Below, one piece after another: positions 1 to 7,942 of a stretch of DNA of 64,000 bases. Position 1 is the first letter of the stretch. Each line of letters begins with the position of its first letter. Both the position numbers and the translations under genes were made by a program. The stretch spans positions 2,136,001 to 2,200,000 of the forward strand of contig NZ_PKRT01000001.1 of NCBI RefSeq assembly GCF_002855555.1, written 5' to 3'. This stretch comes from Novosphingobium sp. TH158. Lineage in GTDB: Bacteria > Pseudomonadota > Alphaproteobacteria > Sphingomonadales > Sphingomonadaceae. The notes beneath the pieces are model-generated. The model worked only from the letters and a program-made list of their open reading frames with translations. It was not told the origin of the DNA and ran no database searches.

Positions 1-437
1 ATCCCTCCCCGCCCCAACTGCCGCCTACTCTGCGCATGGCGATGGAACGCGGGCTGAAGGCGGCCGGGCGCGATGGCTTCCCGCCGCGCAAGACCGATTT
101 CAAGCTGTTCCCGGCCATGTTCGTGCTGGGGCTGGCAAGCCACATGTTCACGCACACCGTCTATCCGATCAGCGTCAATCGCACGCGCGGGGTGATCCGA
201 TTCTACTGGCCCAATCGCGCGACCGATGCCTCCACCCGCTTTGCCCGCGAATTCTCGGTCGCATCGGTGCGCGATGTCCATGCCGAGGATCGCGGCGTGA
301 TCGAGGCGGGACAGGGCGGCCTGGGGGCAGGCGTGCTGGACGTGATCCACTTCCAGGACCACGAGATGCTGTGCCGCCACCTTAACGAGCAGGTGCGGTT
401 GAGGGTCGAAGCGCTGCGGGCAGAGCGAAACGCCTAG
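1..437 (+). CDS. Rieske aromatic-ring-hydroxylating dioxygenase alpha subunit, C-terminal fragment
   Basis: The reading frame is open from base 3 to the TAG at 435-437 (144 residues visible), so the gene starts upstream of the window. The visible part resembles the C-terminal SRPBCC catalytic domain of Rieske oxygenase alpha subunits: a hydrophobic FPAMFVLGLASHMFTHTVYP segment, then an 'EDRGVIEAGQGGLGAG' helix and a closing 'FQDHEMLCRHLNEQV' helix typical of the family end. The Rieske 2Fe-2S domain and the mononuclear iron ligands would lie upstream and cannot be seen, so the substrate cannot be predicted. Its stop overlaps the stop of the convergent enoyl-CoA hydratase gene. Confidence 0.75.
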   Translation, partial: PSPPQLPPTLRMAMERGLKAAGRDGFPPRKTDFKLFPAMFVLGLASHMFTHTVYPISVNRTRGVIRFYWPNRATDASTRFAREFSVASVRDVHAEDRGVIEAGQGGLGAGVLDVIHFQDHEMLCRHLNEQVRLRVEALRAERNA

Positions 438-1240
438 GGGTCGGTAAAATCGGCGGTGCGGCCGGCCATTTGGCTGGCCACGGCTTCCATCTGGTTGCGC
501 GAACCGATCAGGCGTTGCTGCTCGATCGCCTCGGCCATCAGGATCTCGTCGGTCGTGGCATCGTCACTGCGCGCAAACAGGGCCTTGGCGGCGCGGATCG
601 CATGGGGGCTGCGGCCGGCAATTTCGCTGGCAATCGCCACGGCTCTCGCCAGCGGATCGGCATCGCAATGGGTGGCAAAGCCGGTTTCCGCCGCTTCGGT
701 GCCCGAGAACTCGCGGTGCGTGTAGGTCAGCTCGCGCAGCAGGTCGGGGCGGACAAGGCCGCGCCACAAGGCGAAATGGCCCATGTCCGGCACGATGCCC
801 CACTTCAATTCCATCACGCAGAAGCGGGCATCGGGTGCGGTCACGCGGATGTCTGCACCCGCCGCGATCTGCAGCCCACCGCCAAGGCATACGCCGTGGA
901 TTGCCGCGATCACCGGCACGGGCAGCTTGCGGAATTGCATGGCCATTTGCTGAAAGCGGTTGGCATTGCCGTGGGTGCGCGCAGGAAGGTCCCCCGCCGT
1001 GGCAAGGCCCGCCGCCATGGAGGCAAGGTCCAGCCCCGCGCAGAAGCCGCGCCCCTCCCCGGAAACGACCAGGCATCGCAGCCCCGGCATCCCGTGCAGG
1101 GCTTCGCCCGCAGCGAGCAGGGCATCGATCATTTCGGGATCGAGTGCATTGAGCTTGTCGGCGCGCGTCAGGCGCAGGTGACCGACGCCCTGCTCAAGGG
1201 AAAAACCGATGCGGTCGGTGGCGGGCATTTCATGCTTCAT
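434..1240 (-). CDS. Enoyl-CoA hydratase/isomerase family protein
   Basis: 268 residues, the usual crotonase length. It should hydrate or isomerise an acyl-CoA thioester in the cytoplasm. The oxyanion-hole segments are visible at about residues 64-70 (GRGFCAGL) and 115-123 (HGVCLGGGL), and a Glu in MELKWGIVPDMG (about 144) is where the family has a catalytic acid. Start is the ATG at 1240 (MKHEMPATDR); a longer frame exists but its extra residues do not look like crotonase sequence. The start overlaps the end of the upstream winged-helix regulator gene by 11 bp, so the two are probably cotranscribed. The exact substrate is not inferable. Confidence 0.88.
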   Translation of the reverse strand: MKHEMPATDRIGFSLEQGVGHLRLTRADKLNALDPEMIDALLAAGEALHGMPGLRCLVVSGEGRGFCAGLDLASMAAGLATAGDLPARTHGNANRFQQMAMQFRKLPVPVIAAIHGVCLGGGLQIAAGADIRVTAPDARFCVMELKWGIVPDMGHFALWRGLVRPDLLRELTYTHREFSGTEAAETGFATHCDADPLARAVAIASEIAGRSPHAIRAAKALFARSDDATTDEILMAEAIEQQRLIGSRNQMEAVASQMAGRTADFTDP

Positions 1241-1943
1241 GGCGGGCTTTCCGGGCTGGCAGGTCGCTGCTTGGGTGCCGGGCTTCCTCCTCCATGGCAA
1301 GCCTGCGCTGCAACGGGTCTGGCCCGCCGCGGACCGGTGACAGCGCATAGCCGCCATCCGGTGTTGTCGTCACGATCCCGCCCAGCCCGGCCGAGGCCAG
1401 TTTGGCGCGCAGGCGGCAGACATGGACGGCAAGGCTGTTCGTTTCCGGCTTGAAGCTCATCCGCCATACTTCTGCCAGCAGGTCGTCGGGCGGCACCCCG
1501 CGTCCCGGGGTTTGCGCCAGGCGCCAGAGCAGGGAAAACTCGCGCGGGTGCAGGCCGATGCGCCGCCCGTTAACCGTACCGTCGCGCATGAGCAGGTCGA
1601 GCTCGAGCGCGCCGTGGCATCGCCGCCTCGGTTCGTAGTCGAGTGCGTGGTGCAGGCGGCGGGCGCGCAGGTCCAGCTCGTCAAGCGAGAGCTGGCGCGG
1701 AAGTGCATCACCAAAGCCCATGGCCAGCCATTGGGCCCGCGCTGCGCTGGATTCGATGCCCAGCAGGATCGTGGCAGCCCGTCGCCCGGCCCGCTCGATT
1801 GCGTCGGCAAGGGCCGGTTGCGCCAGCAGGGTCAGGCATGACGCCGGCAGGCTCTCGCCATGCAGGATGAGCTGCCATCCCTTGCGCCGCAGGTCCCAAG
1901 CGGCGGGGGGCGGCTCAGCTTCGGGCCAGTGAAACCGGTACAC
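1230..1943 (-). CDS. Winged-helix (OmpR/PhoB-type) DNA-binding protein
   Basis: 237 residues from a GTG at 1943. The C-terminal half (about residues 122-205) is a PhoB/OmpR winged helix: LHPREFSLLWRL, DDLLAEVW, the recognition-helix segment NSLAVHVCRLRAKL and the wing TTTPDGGYAL. The first 100 residues are poorly conserved and lack a clear phospho-acceptor Asp, so phosphorylation by a kinase is doubtful. A more upstream TTG at 2069 would add 42 residues that do not look like a folded domain; the start is uncertain. It lies between alaC and the enoyl-CoA hydratase gene on the same strand. Target genes are unknown. Confidence 0.7.
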   Translation of the reverse strand: MYRFHWPEAEPPPAAWDLRRKGWQLILHGESLPASCLTLLAQPALADAIERAGRRAATILLGIESSAARAQWLAMGFGDALPRQLSLDELDLRARRLHHALDYEPRRRCHGALELDLLMRDGTVNGRRIGLHPREFSLLWRLAQTPGRGVPPDDLLAEVWRMSFKPETNSLAVHVCRLRAKLASAGLGGIVTTTPDGGYALSPVRGGPDPLQRRLAMEEEARHPSSDLPARKARHEA

Positions 1944-2079
1944 GGCAACGCCCGCCGAAACCGGCGGTTCCCAAAGCTTCGCAATCTGGACAAGCAGGAT
2001 CCGATCGCATCCGGAATCCCCCTGCAGCTTGATCTGCGACCGGGGGAAATACCTAACGCAATTAACCAAGCCGCGCCAT

Positions 2080-3279
2080 TCAGGCGGCGGTGGTATTCAC
2101 ACCCATTGTGGACAAATACCGCTTGATGTTGCGCGCCGCCTGCCGGAGCCGTTGTTCATTCTCGACCATGGCGATGCGGACGAAGCCCTCGCCCTCCTCA
2201 CCATAGCCGACGCCCGGAGCGACAGCGACTTCGGCATGGGTGAGCAGCTGCTTGGAGAATTCCAGGCTGCCCATGTGCTTCAGGGCGGGGGGCAACGGCG
2301 CCCAGGCGAACATCGAGGCCTTGGGGCTCGGGATTTCCCACCCGGCGCGCCCGAAAGCCTCCACCATCACGTCGCGGCGCTTCTGGTAAAGCGCGCGGTT
2401 CATCTCGACGATGTCCTGCGGCCCGTTCAGGGCCGCGCAGGTTGCGGCCTGGATCGGGGTGAAGGCGCCATAATCAAGGTAGCTCTTCACCCGCTTCAGC
2501 GCGGCGATGAGGCGCGGGTTGCCCACAGCAAAGCCCACGCGCCAACCGGCCATGGAGAAAGTCTTGGACATGGAGGTGAATTCCACCGCCACGTCCTTGG
2601 CGCCCGGCACCTGCAGGATCGAAGGCGTCGGCTGGCCGTCGTAATAGAGTTCGGAATAGGCAAGGTCGGAAAGGATCCAGACCTTGTTCTCCTTGGCCCA
2701 GGCCACCAGCCGTTCGTAAAAGGCCAGGTCCACCGTTTCGGCAGTGGGGTTGCCGGGATAGTTGACGATCAGCACCGAGGGGCGCGGAACCGTGAAGGCC
2801 ATCGCGCGCTCAAGCGATTCCCAATAACGTTCGTCCGGCGTGGTCGGCACGGAACGGATCGTCGCGCCGGCAATGATGAAGCCGAAGGTGTGGATCGGGT
2901 AGCTGGGATTGGGTGCCAGCACCACGTCGCCGGGGGCGGTGATCGCCGTGGCAAGCGAGGCCAGGCCTTCCTTCGACCCCATGGTCATGACGACTTCGGT
3001 CGCCGGATCGAGCTCGACGCCGAAGCGGCGGGCATAATAGTTGGCCTGAGCCTTGCGCACGCCGGGGATGCCCGAAGAGGCCGAATAGCCATGGGCCGAA
3101 GGCTTTTGCGCAACCTCGCACAGCTTGTCGATGATGTGTTGCGGAGGGGGCAGGTCGGGATTGCCCATGCCAAGGTCGATGATGTCGCGGCCTGCCGCAC
3201 GGGCGGCTGCTCGCATGTCATTCACTTCGGCGATGACATAGGGCGGCAGGCGCTTGATGCGGTAGAACTCTTCTTCCAT
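2080..3279 (-). CDS. alaC: AlaC-like PLP-dependent alanine aminotransferase
   Basis: 399 residues of a class I/II fold-type I aminotransferase. The N-terminal RIKRLPPYVIAEVN, IIDLGMGNPD and HGYSASSGIPGVR stretches closely match E. coli AlaC (glutamate-pyruvate transaminase). PLP-binding features are visible: NYPGNPTA (173-180), D204/Y208, and the Schiff-base lysine K239 in SMSKTFSMAGWR. It transfers amino groups between alanine and 2-oxoglutarate/pyruvate in the cytoplasm. Some relatives are called LL-diaminopimelate aminotransferases, so the substrate is not fully certain. Start is the ATG at 3279 (MEEEFYRIK), which matches the family N terminus better than the longer frame. It is divergent from phaC. 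Confidence 0.88.
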   Translation of the reverse strand: MEEEFYRIKRLPPYVIAEVNDMRAAARAAGRDIIDLGMGNPDLPPPQHIIDKLCEVAQKPSAHGYSASSGIPGVRKAQANYYARRFGVELDPATEVVMTMGSKEGLASLATAITAPGDVVLAPNPSYPIHTFGFIIAGATIRSVPTTPDERYWESLERAMAFTVPRPSVLIVNYPGNPTAETVDLAFYERLVAWAKENKVWILSDLAYSELYYDGQPTPSILQVPGAKDVAVEFTSMSKTFSMAGWRVGFAVGNPRLIAALKRVKSYLDYGAFTPIQAATCAALNGPQDIVEMNRALYQKRRDVMVEAFGRAGWEIPSPKASMFAWAPLPPALKHMGSLEFSKQLLTHAEVAVAPGVGYGEEGEGFVRIAMVENEQRLRQAARNIKRYLSTMGVNTTAA

Positions 3280-3313
3280 GACCTCGATTGAATCCGGTTG
3301 GCCGCGGCGGGAT

Positions 3314-3336
3314 TGCCGCAAATGCGCTTTGCGGCA
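3314..3336. repeat. Perfect inverted repeat in the alaC-phaC intergenic region
   Basis: Arms TGCCGCAAA (3314-3322) and TTTGCGGCA (3328-3336) are perfect reverse complements around the 5-base centre TGCGC. It lies between the divergent alaC and phaC starts, 35 bp upstream of alaC's ATG, and could be a repressor operator for alaC or part of the phaC upstream region. There is no following T-run, so it is not a typical terminator. Confidence 0.55.
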
Positions 3337-3362
3337 TTATCGCGCGATTGGCAAATGCGGGA

Positions 3363-3391
3363 TTGCGGTCTGCCGCGGGCTGGCGTAATTT
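3363..3391 (+). promoter_or_regulatory. Predicted sigma70 promoter of phaC
   Basis: TTGCGG at 3363-3368 and TAATTT at 3386-3391 are separated by 17 bp, a good housekeeping-type promoter for phaC. The -10 end touches the operator-like sequence at 3391-3405, as expected for repression. This is predicted from sequence only. Confidence 0.5.
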
Positions 3392-3405
3392 TGTGCAGCG
3401 CAGCA
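3391..3405 (+). promoter_or_regulatory. Candidate PhaR-type operator upstream of phaC
   Basis: TTGTGCAGCGCAGCA differs at one base from the sites flanking the phasin promoter (5341-5355, 5387-5401). Known PhaR repressors of PHA genes bind TGC/GCA-rich sites of this type. It overlaps the start of transcription expected from the 3363-3391 promoter and lies 23 bp before the phaC start codon. No phaR gene is in the window. Confidence 0.65.
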
Positions 3406-3428
3406 TGGACCGGGAAAGGGTGCGGACG

Positions 3429-5312
3429 ATGGCGGGCAAGGACGAAAAGACCGGCAGCGCGGATCCCTTCACCGAGATGTTCCGCATCCAGCAGCAGGCA
3501 ACCCAGGCGATGCTCGACCAGTTCGCCGGCTTTGCCACGCAGGCCGCAGCACCGCTTGCCACCCCCGATCCGTCCGAGTTCGCCCAGTGGGCCGATGCCA
3601 TGCAGCGGTTGCAGGCGCTTATGCTCGATTTCCAGCCCGATGCCGCGCTTGCCGCCGCGCCGCGACAGCTGACCGATCCCTCCGCCTGGCTTGAGCTTGT
3701 CGAGGGCTGGTATCGGCAGATGCCCTTCGCCGACGCCGAAACCCAGGCACGGATGTGGGCGGACGGCGTGAAGCTATGGCAGGGTGTGCTGGGCCAGTTC
3801 ACCGGCGAGCAGCCCCAGGGCGATGGCGGGCCGGACCTGCCGCGCAAGGACCGCCGCTTTGCCGATCCGCGCTGGCGCGAGCAGCCCGTCTTCGCGCTGG
3901 TCCACCAGGCCTACCTGCTGTTTTCGGAACAGCTCGCCCAGCTGGCGGACAAGGCGGAGGGTCTCGATCCCGACCGCAAGGAACAGCTGCGCTTCGCCAC
4001 CCGCACGCTGACCGAGGCGCTCAGCCCCGCGAACTTCCCGCTGACCAATCCGGTGGTGCTGGAAAAGACCATCGAGACCAAGGGCGAGAACCTGGTCAAG
4101 GGGATGGAGCACCTGCTGACCGACCTGAAGAAGGGGCAGCTCACCCATACCGACCCCACGGCTTTCGAACTGGGGCGCAACATTGCCATGACCCCGGGCA
4201 AGGTGGTCCACGAAACACCGCTGTTCCAGCTGATCCAGTATTCGCCGACCACCGAAAGCGTGCTGGAAGTGCCGCTGGTGATCTTCCCGCCGTGGATCAA
4301 CCGGTTCTACATCCTGGACCTCAACCCGGCGAAAAGCTTCGTCCGCTGGGCTGTCGAGCAGGGTATCACCGTGTTCATGGTTTCGTGGAAGTCGGCCGAT
4401 GCCTCGATGGCTGAGGTGGTCTGGGACGATTACATCCGCGCGCAGATCGAGGCGATCGACCATGTGCGCGAGCGGCTTGGCGTGCCGGCGGTCCATGCCA
4501 TCGGCTATTGCGTGGCCGGGACAACCCTTGCCGCGACGCTGGCCGTCCTGTGCCGACGCGGCGAGGGCGACAAGGTCAAGAGCGCCACCTTCTTCACCGC
4601 GCAGGTCGACTTCGAAGAGGCGGGCGAGCTTCGCAACTTCATCGATGACCAGCAACTTGCCGCGCTCAAGGCGCTGGGCAGCGAAGGGTATCTCGACGGG
4701 CGGATCATGGCGGCCACGTTCAACATGCTGCGCAGTTCCGACCTGATCTGGAACTACGTGATCGACAATTACCTGCTGGGCAAGGATTACCCGGCCTTCG
4801 ACCTGCTCTACTGGAACGGTGACACCACGAACCTGCCGGCAAAGTGGCACAACGCCTACCTGTGCGATCTCTATCGCGACAACAAGCTGGTCGTGCCCGA
4901 TGCGCTGAGCGGCGATGGCACGCCGATCGACCTGACGCGCATCACCGTGCCCTGCTTCATCCAGGCCGGTCGCGAAGACCATATTGCGCCGCCCGAAAGC
5001 GTCTGGAAGATCACCCGCCACCTGCGCGGGCCCTGGACCTTCATGCTGGCCGGATCGGGGCACATCGCCGGGGTCGTCAACCCGCCGGCGGCGGGCAAGT
5101 ACCAGTACTGGACCAACCCGGAACCGGGCGATTCGCTCGCCGACTTCGTCGCGGGGGCGCAGGAGCATCCCGGCTCGTGGTGGGGCTACTGGCTCGGCTG
5201 GATCGAGGCGCAGGACGCCGCCCGCGTGCCGGCCGGGGGCAAGCGGGTGCCGGGCGGCAAGGGCGATTGCGCGATCGAGGATGCACCGGGGCGCTACGTC
5301 CGTATGCCTTGA
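3429..5312 (+). CDS. phaC: Class I poly(3-hydroxyalkanoate) synthase
   Basis: 627 residues, the size of class I PHA synthases, which polymerise (R)-3-hydroxyacyl-CoA on the surface of carbon-storage granules. The lipase-like box GYCVAG holds the catalytic C361; the rest of the triad is visible as D517 (GREDHIAPP) and H545 (SGHIAGVVNPP). The N-terminal about 200 residues form the usual variable region. The ATG at 3429 is chosen because a GGGAAAGGG Shine-Dalgarno sequence precedes it and because the upstream ATG at 3403 sits inside the operator-like repeat. The phasin gene follows, with its own promoter carrying the same operator, which points to shared regulation. Confidence 0.95.
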   Translation: MAGKDEKTGSADPFTEMFRIQQQATQAMLDQFAGFATQAAAPLATPDPSEFAQWADAMQRLQALMLDFQPDAALAAAPRQLTDPSAWLELVEGWYRQMPFADAETQARMWADGVKLWQGVLGQFTGEQPQGDGGPDLPRKDRRFADPRWREQPVFALVHQAYLLFSEQLAQLADKAEGLDPDRKEQLRFATRTLTEALSPANFPLTNPVVLEKTIETKGENLVKGMEHLLTDLKKGQLTHTDPTAFELGRNIAMTPGKVVHETPLFQLIQYSPTTESVLEVPLVIFPPWINRFYILDLNPAKSFVRWAVEQGITVFMVSWKSADASMAEVVWDDYIRAQIEAIDHVRERLGVPAVHAIGYCVAGTTLAATLAVLCRRGEGDKVKSATFFTAQVDFEEAGELRNFIDDQQLAALKALGSEGYLDGRIMAATFNMLRSSDLIWNYVIDNYLLGKDYPAFDLLYWNGDTTNLPAKWHNAYLCDLYRDNKLVVPDALSGDGTPIDLTRITVPCFIQAGREDHIAPPESVWKITRHLRGPWTFMLAGSGHIAGVVNPPAAGKYQYWTNPEPGDSLADFVAGAQEHPGSWWGYWLGWIEAQDAARVPAGGKRVPGGKGDCAIEDAPGRYVRMP

Positions 5313-5340
5313 GTTCTTTGCCGCAAGCGCGAATGAGCTC

Positions 5341-5355
5341 TGCTGCACTGCACAA
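5341..5355. promoter_or_regulatory. Candidate PhaR-type operator, left arm of phasin promoter
   Basis: TGCTGCACTGCACAA is the exact reverse complement of 5387-5401. The two sites bracket the -35 element of the phasin promoter. See the matching phaC site at 3391-3405. Confidence 0.65.
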
Positions 5356-5362
5356 AATTTCC

Positions 5363-5390
5363 TTGACTTACACGCGGCAATGCTTATTGT
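5363..5390 (+). promoter_or_regulatory. Predicted sigma70 promoter of the phasin gene
   Basis: TTGACT (5363-5368) and TATTGT (5385-5390) are separated by 16 bp, with a TGC just before the -10. The -10 overlaps the right operator copy. Transcription would start near 5397, about 38 bp before the phasin ATG. Confidence 0.6.
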
Positions 5391-5401
5391 GCAGTGCAGC
5401 A
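5387..5401. promoter_or_regulatory. Candidate PhaR-type operator, right arm, overlapping the phasin -10
   Basis: TTGTGCAGTGCAGCA is a perfect 15-bp inverted copy of 5341-5355 and matches the phaC site 3391-3405 at 14 of 15 positions. A bound repressor here would block RNA polymerase. Confidence 0.7.
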
Positions 5402-5434
5402 ATTGGTTTCACCCGCTCCTCCGGAGGCAAGCTC

Positions 5435-6091
5435 ATGGCCGAGGTACAGGACACGCAACCGCTCGATTCCGCTGAAAAGGCCTATGCCGAAGCAGCCTCC
5501 GATGCGCCTGTCGTCCTCCCCGCGCTGAAGCCCGCCAAGGACGTTGCGGAGCAGAAAACACTCACCAAGCCGGCCGCCCGCAAGGCGCCGGCCAAGAAGA
5601 CGGCCGCGAAGAGCGGCAAGCCCACCCTCTCCGCGCTCAAGGAAAAGATCATGGCCAAGACCACCAACACGGACTTCACTGCCGCGTTCTCCACTGCCTT
5701 CGCCGACGTCCAGGAAAAGGCCAAGGCGGCTTACGAAAAGGGCACCGCCGCTGCCGGCGAAGCCACCGAATTCGCCAAGGGCAATGTCGAAGCCCTCGTC
5801 GAATCGGGCAAGATCTTCGCTGAAGGCGCCAAGGCGCTTGGCGGCGAGCTGGTCGCCGAAGGCAAGGGCGCGTTCGAAACGCTGACCGCCGACGTCAAGG
5901 AAATGGCCGCAATCAAGTCGCCCGCCGATTTCTTCAAGTTCCAGTCGGAACTCGCGCGCCGCAATTTCGATGCCGCCGTTGCTGCCAGCTCGAAGAACAC
6001 CGAAGCGCTGTTCAAGCTTGCCAACGACGCCTTCGCACCGCTTTCCACCCGCGTAAGCCTCGCCGTCGAGAAGTTCTCGAAGGCCGCCTGA
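5435..6091 (+). CDS. phaP: Phasin family protein with basic N-terminal tail
   Basis: 218 residues. About residues 75-215 form an alpha-helical, Ala/Glu/Lys-rich phasin domain ([25 protein letters not shown] through [23 protein letters not shown]), a PHA-granule coat protein. The first 70 residues are different: an acidic start followed by a Lys/Ala/Pro stretch ([18 protein letters not shown]) like the histone-like tails of PhaF/PhaM-type proteins, which could bind DNA. The start is fixed by a strong GGAGG at 5423-5427, 7 bp before the ATG. It is expressed from its own promoter between two operator copies, and a terminator hairpin follows at 6145. An internal ATG at 5651 could give a shorter phasin without the tail. 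Confidence 0.9.
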   Translation: MAEVQDTQPLDSAEKAYAEAASDAPVVLPALKPAKDVAEQKTLTKPAARKAPAKKTAAKSGKPTLSALKEKIMAKTTNTDFTAAFSTAFADVQEKAKAAYEKGTAAAGEATEFAKGNVEALVESGKIFAEGAKALGGELVAEGKGAFETLTADVKEMAAIKSPADFFKFQSELARRNFDAAVAASSKNTEALFKLANDAFAPLSTRVSLAVEKFSKAA

Positions 6092-6144
6092 CAGCGGGTT
6101 CAAAGGCCTGGCGCGACCTCTCCTCTCCCCGCGCCGGATGACAG

Positions 6145-6178
6145 ACGGGCCGGACAGCAATCGCGCTGTCCGGCCCGT
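6145..6178 (+). terminator. Hairpin terminator after the phasin gene
   Basis: 14-bp perfect stem ACGGGCCGGACAGC (6145-6158) / GCTGTCCGGCCCGT (6165-6178), 6-base loop. The T-tract is weak (TTCGCCTTT), but the stem is very stable and sits 53 bp past the phasin stop. Confidence 0.7.
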
Positions 6179-6239
6179 TCGCCTTTGCGAGCGAGTCTCT
6201 ATCTTGCCCCCTTACCCCCAGTTACGGTATCCTGAAGCG

Positions 6240-6617
6240 ATGATCCGGTTAGCCTGCCATTCGACCATGCCGCCTGTCCGCGCCGAGGAGGAAGACGATT
6301 CGGGCCAGGGCACCGGTGGCGGCGCACAGGTCGGCTTGGCTACGCGCACCAGGGCCAAGCCCAAGAAGCCCAGCCAGTTCAAGGTGCTGATGCTGAACGA
6401 CGATTACACCCCGATGGAATTCGTGGTGATCGTGCTCAAGCGCTTCTTCCATATGGATATGGATCAGGCGACGCGGGTGATGCTGCACGTCCACCAGAAA
6501 GGCGTCGGCGTCTGCGGTATCTTCCCTTACGAGATCGCCGAAACCAAGGTGAACCAGGTGATGGACTTTGCCCGGCAGAACCAGCACCCCTTGCAGTGCA
6601 CGCTTGAGAAGGCCTGA
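6240..6617 (+). CDS. clpS: ATP-dependent Clp protease adaptor ClpS
   Basis: 125 residues. ClpS hands N-degron substrates to the ClpAP protease. The conserved core is clear: [24 protein letters not shown], the [23 protein letters not shown] segment and the ending [11 protein letters not shown]. The [10 protein letters not shown] motif forms the N-degron pocket. The first about 45 residues are an acidic, Gly-rich tail. Start is taken as ATG 6240 with a weak GAAG ahead; ATG 6267 is possible. It stands between the phasin terminator and lptF. clpA is not in the window. Confidence 0.93.
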   Translation: MIRLACHSTMPPVRAEEEDDSGQGTGGGAQVGLATRTRAKPKKPSQFKVLMLNDDYTPMEFVVIVLKRFFHMDMDQATRVMLHVHQKGVGVCGIFPYEIAETKVNQVMDFARQNQHPLQCTLEKA

Positions 6618-6700
6618 CCGGCTCCCCTCGCGGCTTGCCAGCGCACCCGGCATCACCTAGGCATTCGCTCGCAGTTGCAAACTCAAGCCGGCCCGGGACT

Positions 6701-7942
6701 TTGTTCAGATCCTTTCCCGCCATTGACCGCTACATCTTCCGCCTCGTGCTGATGCCGATGTGCGGCGTGTTCCTTATCGCCGCCTCGCTGCTGATCCTCG
6801 ACAAGATGCTGAAGCTGTTCGATTTCGTGGCGCTTCAGGGCGGCCCGGTCAGCGTCGTGTTCAAGATGCTGGCCAACCTGCTGCCCGAATATGCCAGCCT
6901 TGCGATTCCGCTGGGGCTGCTGCTCGGCATCCTGCTCGCCTTCCGCAAGCTCGCGATTTCGAGCGAGCTGGATGTCATGCGCGCGGTCGGCCTGTCCTAC
7001 ACGCGCCTGCTGCGTGTTCCCTACATGATCACTTTCGCCCTCGCGCTGGTGAACTTTCTCAACGTTTCGTACCTGCAGCCGCTGGCGCGCTATTATTACG
7101 AGCAGATCAACTTCGAGCTGAAGACCGGCGCGCTCGGCGCCTCGATCAAGGTCGGCGAGTTTTCGACGCTGGGCGACAAGATGGCGCTGCGCATTGAGCA
7201 GAGCCGCGAGGACGGCCGCCAGCTGATCGGCATCTTCGCGCGACTGGCGGACAACAAGGGGCAGGTTCTCACCGTTTCTGCCCGCGAAGGGCGCTTCCTT
7301 TCGCTCAAGGATCATCCCGATACCATCGTATTCCGACTGACCGACGGGCAGATCGTGCAGGATACCCCGGGCAGCAGCCCGCGCGTGCTGACCTTCACCC
7401 GGCATGACCTGCCGATATCGCTGCCGGCGTTGCAGCGCTTCCGCGAGCGGGGCGGGGGCGAGCGGGAATATATCCTGCCCGAACTGCTGCGCATCGGCTG
7501 GATCGAGGATGCGGGCGAGGTCGATCGCGCCAAGGTGCGCGCAAGCTTCTCTTACCGGATGGTCGAAGTGGTCATGATGCTGCTGATGCCGCTGCTCGCC
7601 GTGGCGCTGGCCGTGCCGCCCAAGCGCTCAACCTCGGGGCTTGGGCTGTTCGTCTCGATCGTGATGGTGGTCGCCTATCACAAGGTCAACGAATCGGGCG
7701 CCGCCGCCGCCGCGCGCGGCGATGTCGGGCCCTTGCTGGCGCTGTGGGGGCCCTTCGCCTTGTTTGCCGCGCTGATCCTGTGGATGTACTGGCGCATTGC
7801 CTATGTTCCGGGTGGCCAGCCGATCGGTGCGCTCGAAAAGTTCGCCCAGGGCCTCGGCAAGCGGGTTACGGCCTTCTTCCAGCGGCATCCGGCGGCCCGC
7901 AAGCTGACCGGACTTGGCGAGGGGGCCGGCAATGCTGTCTGA
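6701..7942 (+). CDS. lptF: LptF-type LPS export ABC transporter permease
   Basis: 413 residues from a TTG at 6701 (MFRSFPAIDRYIFR); another TTG at 6635 would add 22 residues without a ribosome binding site. YjgP/YjgQ family: three N-terminal membrane spans (about 10-130), a large periplasmic beta-jellyroll domain (about 135-270) and three C-terminal spans (about 290-390). With LptG and LptB2 it extracts lipopolysaccharide from the inner membrane toward the LptCAD bridge. It overlaps lptG by 11 bp. The last 40 residues are a soluble basic tail not usual in E. coli LptF. Confidence 0.9.
   Translation: MFRSFPAIDRYIFRLVLMPMCGVFLIAASLLILDKMLKLFDFVALQGGPVSVVFKMLANLLPEYASLAIPLGLLLGILLAFRKLAISSELDVMRAVGLSYTRLLRVPYMITFALALVNFLNVSYLQPLARYYYEQINFELKTGALGASIKVGEFSTLGDKMALRIEQSREDGRQLIGIFARLADNKGQVLTVSAREGRFLSLKDHPDTIVFRLTDGQIVQDTPGSSPRVLTFTRHDLPISLPALQRFRERGGGEREYILPELLRIGWIEDAGEVDRAKVRASFSYRMVEVVMMLLMPLLAVALAVPPKRSTSGLGLFVSIVMVVAYHKVNESGAAAAARGDVGPLLALWGPFALFAALILWMYWRIAYVPGGQPIGALEKFAQGLGKRVTAFFQRHPAARKLTGLGEGAGNAV

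Noticed and set aside
434..437. Shared CTAG of convergent stops, seen also at 55675-55678
   Set aside because: Simple four-base overlap of convergent genes; CTAG can serve as a stop on both strands by chance.
2029..3291. Long plus-strand open frame (about 420 codons) opposite alaC
   Set aside because: It is antisense to a clearly conserved aminotransferase and has no family resemblance; typical high-GC shadow.
3774..5402. Long minus-strand frame opposite phaC
   Set aside because: Antisense to a complete PHA synthase with catalytic triad; no recognisable protein content.
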